NCBI GenBank assembly: GCA_002084535.1
Contig: NBLI01000177.1
Span: 1 to 9,037 of the forward strand
Origin: Candidatus Zhuqueibacterota bacterium 4572_119
Lineage (GTDB): Bacteria > Zhuqueibacterota > Zhuqueibacteria > Thermofontimicrobiales > Thermofontimicrobiaceae
Length of the DNA: 9,037 nt
Direction: 5' to 3'
The position numbers and the translations under genes were made by a program. Positions 6,584 through 9,037 of this stretch are shown here, one piece after another. Numbering within the stretch: position 1 is the first letter of the stretch; each line of letters opens with the position of its first letter. The notes below the pieces were generated by a model, which was not told the DNA's origin, ran no database searches, and saw only the letters and a program-made list of their open reading frames with translations.

Positions 6584-9037
6584 TTATTTTATCAATAACA
6601 TTTTTCTGGTTTTATGAAAGTCTCCGGCATCTATTCGATACAGGTAAATACCGCTTGCCAATTCATCCGCCCGGAAGCGAACTTTGTGCCTGCCGGCTGG
6701 CATATTTGTATTTACAATTGTGGCGACTTTTTTTCCCAATGTATTAAATATCTCCAGCTTAACTGGCGTTTCGTCGGGCAAATCAAAGGATATCTGCGTG
6801 CTTGGGTTAAAGGGATTTGGGCAATTTTGCTGTAATTGATAAGTTATCGGAGTGATCAAATTATCGTTTTTTTTTATTTCTGTTTGGATATAATGTGCTG
6901 TAAAATCATCGAGATAAATAACACCGGAGTCCTTTTTTGTTTCAACGGTTTCAGCGAGATAAATTTTTTTCCAGGTAATGGGAAAAGAAAGCTCTGCTGC
7001 TGGATTGCTCCAATGAGTGATGGCATCCACCAAATCCACTCTGAGATACTGCCAGGAATTTGACCAGTTGATACCAGGGTTTTCTTCTGTAAAATTGACT
7101 AAAAATTTTTCGCCGTCAGCGTCATGAAATTCACCGCGTAACCAGTGCTCTTTACCGTCGCCATAAACAAAAACGCCAATGGCGTCCGGTGTCCCGGATA
7201 TGAGCAGCGAGCAATCCAGGTAAAGCACACTGATCCCACCGGTAGTTAAACCGTAAGTAAGTTTACCCGATGTTGGAGTGCTGGTGCTTACATAGTTGTC
7301 AACAATAAAGTCGCACGCGGATAATTCAACGCGCAGACCAGATAGACTCCAGTTTGACACAGTCGAAAAATCATCGAGGATTAAATCAGTATCAACACCA
7401 ACAAAAACCGCGGTGCTGCCAGACGCGGCGTCATAATTGGCAATTATATATCCTTCTCCTGGATTGGTCGCCCTGAAAAATCCATAAGAAGAAATGACAC
7501 CAAAATCTCCGGTGACCGACCAATCCAAATCGTTTTGTGCCAGTTCAATGGTATTTCCAAAATTATCTTTAGCGTCAAATTGAATGCTCAAATATTCACC
7601 CACGCGCAAAATCAATGGATTTGGAAAAAGTTCGATGGAAGCGACTTTTGTAATATGCACCATTGCTGAATCACGAATTTCACCCGAATTAACATAAACG
7701 TAACCACTGTCTTCATTTTCAGCGGCTGAAAATAAACCTTGTTCATTTATATTACCAATTGCCGAATCACAACTCCAGCTCAAAGAATCCTGGTTGATGG
7801 TCAATGGATTATAATATTGATCAAATCCGGAGGCTGAGAATTGATACTGGTTTCCCGAAAGCACATAAACCTCATCATCGGAAATTTTTAAAATTGAAAG
7901 CGCCCCGGTGGGCGCTGTACTTACGCAGAAAAGCGCGTTTGCTACTGGTCTTTCTCCTGTGGCGTCTGATGGACTGTTTACAATGCCACCTCGAACGACC
8001 ATCGTAGTTGAACCGCCGCCATCCAGATTAATGCCCTGGTAAACGCCCCACTCGAGCATGTAATCCGCTAACTCATAAAGTGACATGCCTACGCTGTAAC
8101 CTGCCTGGCGCCCGTCAACGGTAAAAAAGAAGAGCTTTGTGGAGTCCTGCGAGAACCCCACTGCAGTTCGGGGATGGCGGTCAGTGGCAAATGATCTGCT
8201 AATGCCCTCGTTGTCATATTCGACTGTGGCAACGCCATTACGAATCATTCTGGGAGTTCCACCGATGAGCGCGGAAATGGACTGAGTAACAGGTGGTAAA
8301 CTCAAAATTACTGAAAGTGTGTCGCCGATAAAAACGTTTTCGTTAAGGAATTGGCTGGACAAGCCATGACCTGATAGAACCATTCCGTTTAATGGAATGG
8401 GATTATTTCCGTGTCCGCTCTCATAAACACTGTCTTTTGAAATTACTCTGACCAAAAAAGGATCATTAACTAATATTGAATCTGCTAAATATTCTACAGT
8501 TATTTCTGTACCCCAATAGTTGGTGTTTGTTGTTGATCCAAAATACTGGTTGTAAGCGATGAGTTCTTCTGTGTTTCGAACGCGGTTAACGCCTTTTACT
8601 TCAAGCGTGTTTGTCCCGGAAACGGTCAATGATCCCTGAAAGGAAACAATGTCAATAATCGGTGTTTTGCTTGTGGAATAACCGAACACTGATCGTGAGA
8701 TTGGTCCTTTTTGTAAAACTCCGCTTTGAACCTGCGCGCCAACCGGAATTCCGTCACTGCTAAAAAAATCACCATTGATGGCGCCGACTACACGGTGTTT
8801 TTCAGTGTCATTTTCTGCAGCCAGTGACGAAGTTTTTTCACGCCCGATAAGTTGGTCGTTGGCAATGGCTGTTTCAATTTTTATCCACTCATTAGCTAAA
8901 TCTATTTCCAAAACATTCAGCCGCCACGGACCTGATTCTATGAATTCCTGGTGATGGATAACCCCCGGTCCAACCTGCTGGCTTTTTTTGGAATCCGCGA
9001 TAAGAGATAATTGGGGCAGAACACAAAAAAACAGCAG
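6584..9037 (-). CDS. Phosphodiester glycosidase (NAGPA domain) with Ig-like repeats and T9SS sorting tail, 5'-truncated
   Basis: The NAGPA family removes sugars held by phosphodiester bonds (mammalian uncovering enzyme; bacterial relatives may act on sugar-phosphate polymers); substrate here is unknown. The frame is open to the window edge, so the true start lies outside; a TTG at 8911 is internal. Of 817 visible residues, 1-16 look like the end of a signal peptide (LLFFCVLPQLSLIADS). The catalytic domain (~22-375) shows GPGV, INGDFFSSDGIPVG (86-99), IGGTPRMIRNG (258-268), RHPRTAVGFS (287-296), DGRQ, LDGGGSTTMV (338-347) and VNSPSDATGERPV, all family signatures. Two Ig-like modules (~382-463, ~464-550) and a jelly-roll-like domain (~551-718, bounded by ILDDFS and YLDDFT, resembling a carbohydrate-binding module) follow. 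Residues ~734-817 are a type A T9SS sorting domain (NCPNPFNPST to GIYLYRI, TRKMLLIK), predicting secretion and surface attachment. Catalytic and sorting domains are confident; the middle modules are inferred from strand patterns. Confidence 0.93.
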   Translation of the reverse strand: MLFFCVLPQLSLIADSKKSQQVGPGVIHHQEFIESGPWRLNVLEIDLANEWIKIETAIANDQLIGREKTSSLAAENDTEKHRVVGAINGDFFSSDGIPVGAQVQSGVLQKGPISRSVFGYSTSKTPIIDIVSFQGSLTVSGTNTLEVKGVNRVRNTEELIAYNQYFGSTTNTNYWGTEITVEYLADSILVNDPFLVRVISKDSVYESGHGNNPIPLNGMVLSGHGLSSQFLNENVFIGDTLSVILSLPPVTQSISALIGGTPRMIRNGVATVEYDNEGISRSFATDRHPRTAVGFSQDSTKLFFFTVDGRQAGYSVGMSLYELADYMLEWGVYQGINLDGGGSTTMVVRGGIVNSPSDATGERPVANALFCVSTAPTGALSILKISDDEVYVLSGNQYQFSASGFDQYYNPLTINQDSLSWSCDSAIGNINEQGLFSAAENEDSGYVYVNSGEIRDSAMVHITKVASIELFPNPLILRVGEYLSIQFDAKDNFGNTIELAQNDLDWSVTGDFGVISSYGFFRATNPGEGYIIANYDAASGSTAVFVGVDTDLILDDFSTVSNWSLSGLRVELSACDFIVDNYVSTSTPTSGKLTYGLTTGGISVLYLDCSLLISGTPDAIGVFVYGDGKEHWLRGEFHDADGEKFLVNFTEENPGINWSNSWQYLRVDLVDAITHWSNPAAELSFPITWKKIYLAETVETKKDSGVIYLDDFTAHYIQTEIKKNDNLITPITYQLQQNCPNPFNPSTQISFDLPDETPVKLEIFNTLGKKVATIVNTNMPAGRHKVRFRADELASGIYLYRIDAGDFHKTRKMLLIK

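Overview
The window carries four genes: one on the + strand and three on the - strand. The large - strand protein at the right end finishes with a type IX secretion (Por/FlgD-Ig-like) tail containing the NCPNPFNPST motif. That tail is typical of FCB-group bacteria such as Calditrichota, KSB1-like lineages, Ignavibacteriota and Marinimicrobia. The one readable promoter is an ordinary TTGACA/TATACT type rather than the Bacteroidetes -33/-7 type. An FCB bacterium outside classical Bacteroidetes is therefore my best inference, but no 16S or other marker gene is present to confirm it.

Layout. Positions 1-490 are AT-rich and mostly non-coding, ending in a sigma70-like promoter (415-444) that serves rnhC. 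rnhC (491-1375, +) encodes ribonuclease HIII and is housekeeping. It converges on a - strand cluster that is transcribed from right to left. First in that cluster is a large exported phosphodiester glycosidase (NAGPA domain), at 9037-6584. Its reading frame runs off the window edge, so its true start is not visible. Then, 28 bp downstream, comes an exported S9-family prolyl oligopeptidase (6555-3687), which is split by a one-base frameshift at about 6013-6119. Last, after a 239-bp gap, is an exported CocE/NonD-type alpha/beta hydrolase (3447-1552).

How the genes may work together. All three - strand products have an N-terminal export signal or what looks like the hydrophobic part of one. The 28-bp spacing and the strong AGGAGG ribosome site suggest that the glycosidase and S9 genes share a transcript. 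The CocE gene may be cotranscribed or separately started; I see no convincing promoter in its gap. An envelope or extracellular role in breaking down peptides, esters and phosphodiester-linked sugars is a reasonable inference, but the sequence does not show a shared pathway.

I found no RNA genes, mobile elements, CRISPR arrays or attachment sites. Nothing here is convincingly a new molecular system. The points most worth checking are the frameshifted peptidase, the multidomain T9SS-targeted phosphodiester glycosidase, and a faint possible divergent gene start at the extreme left.
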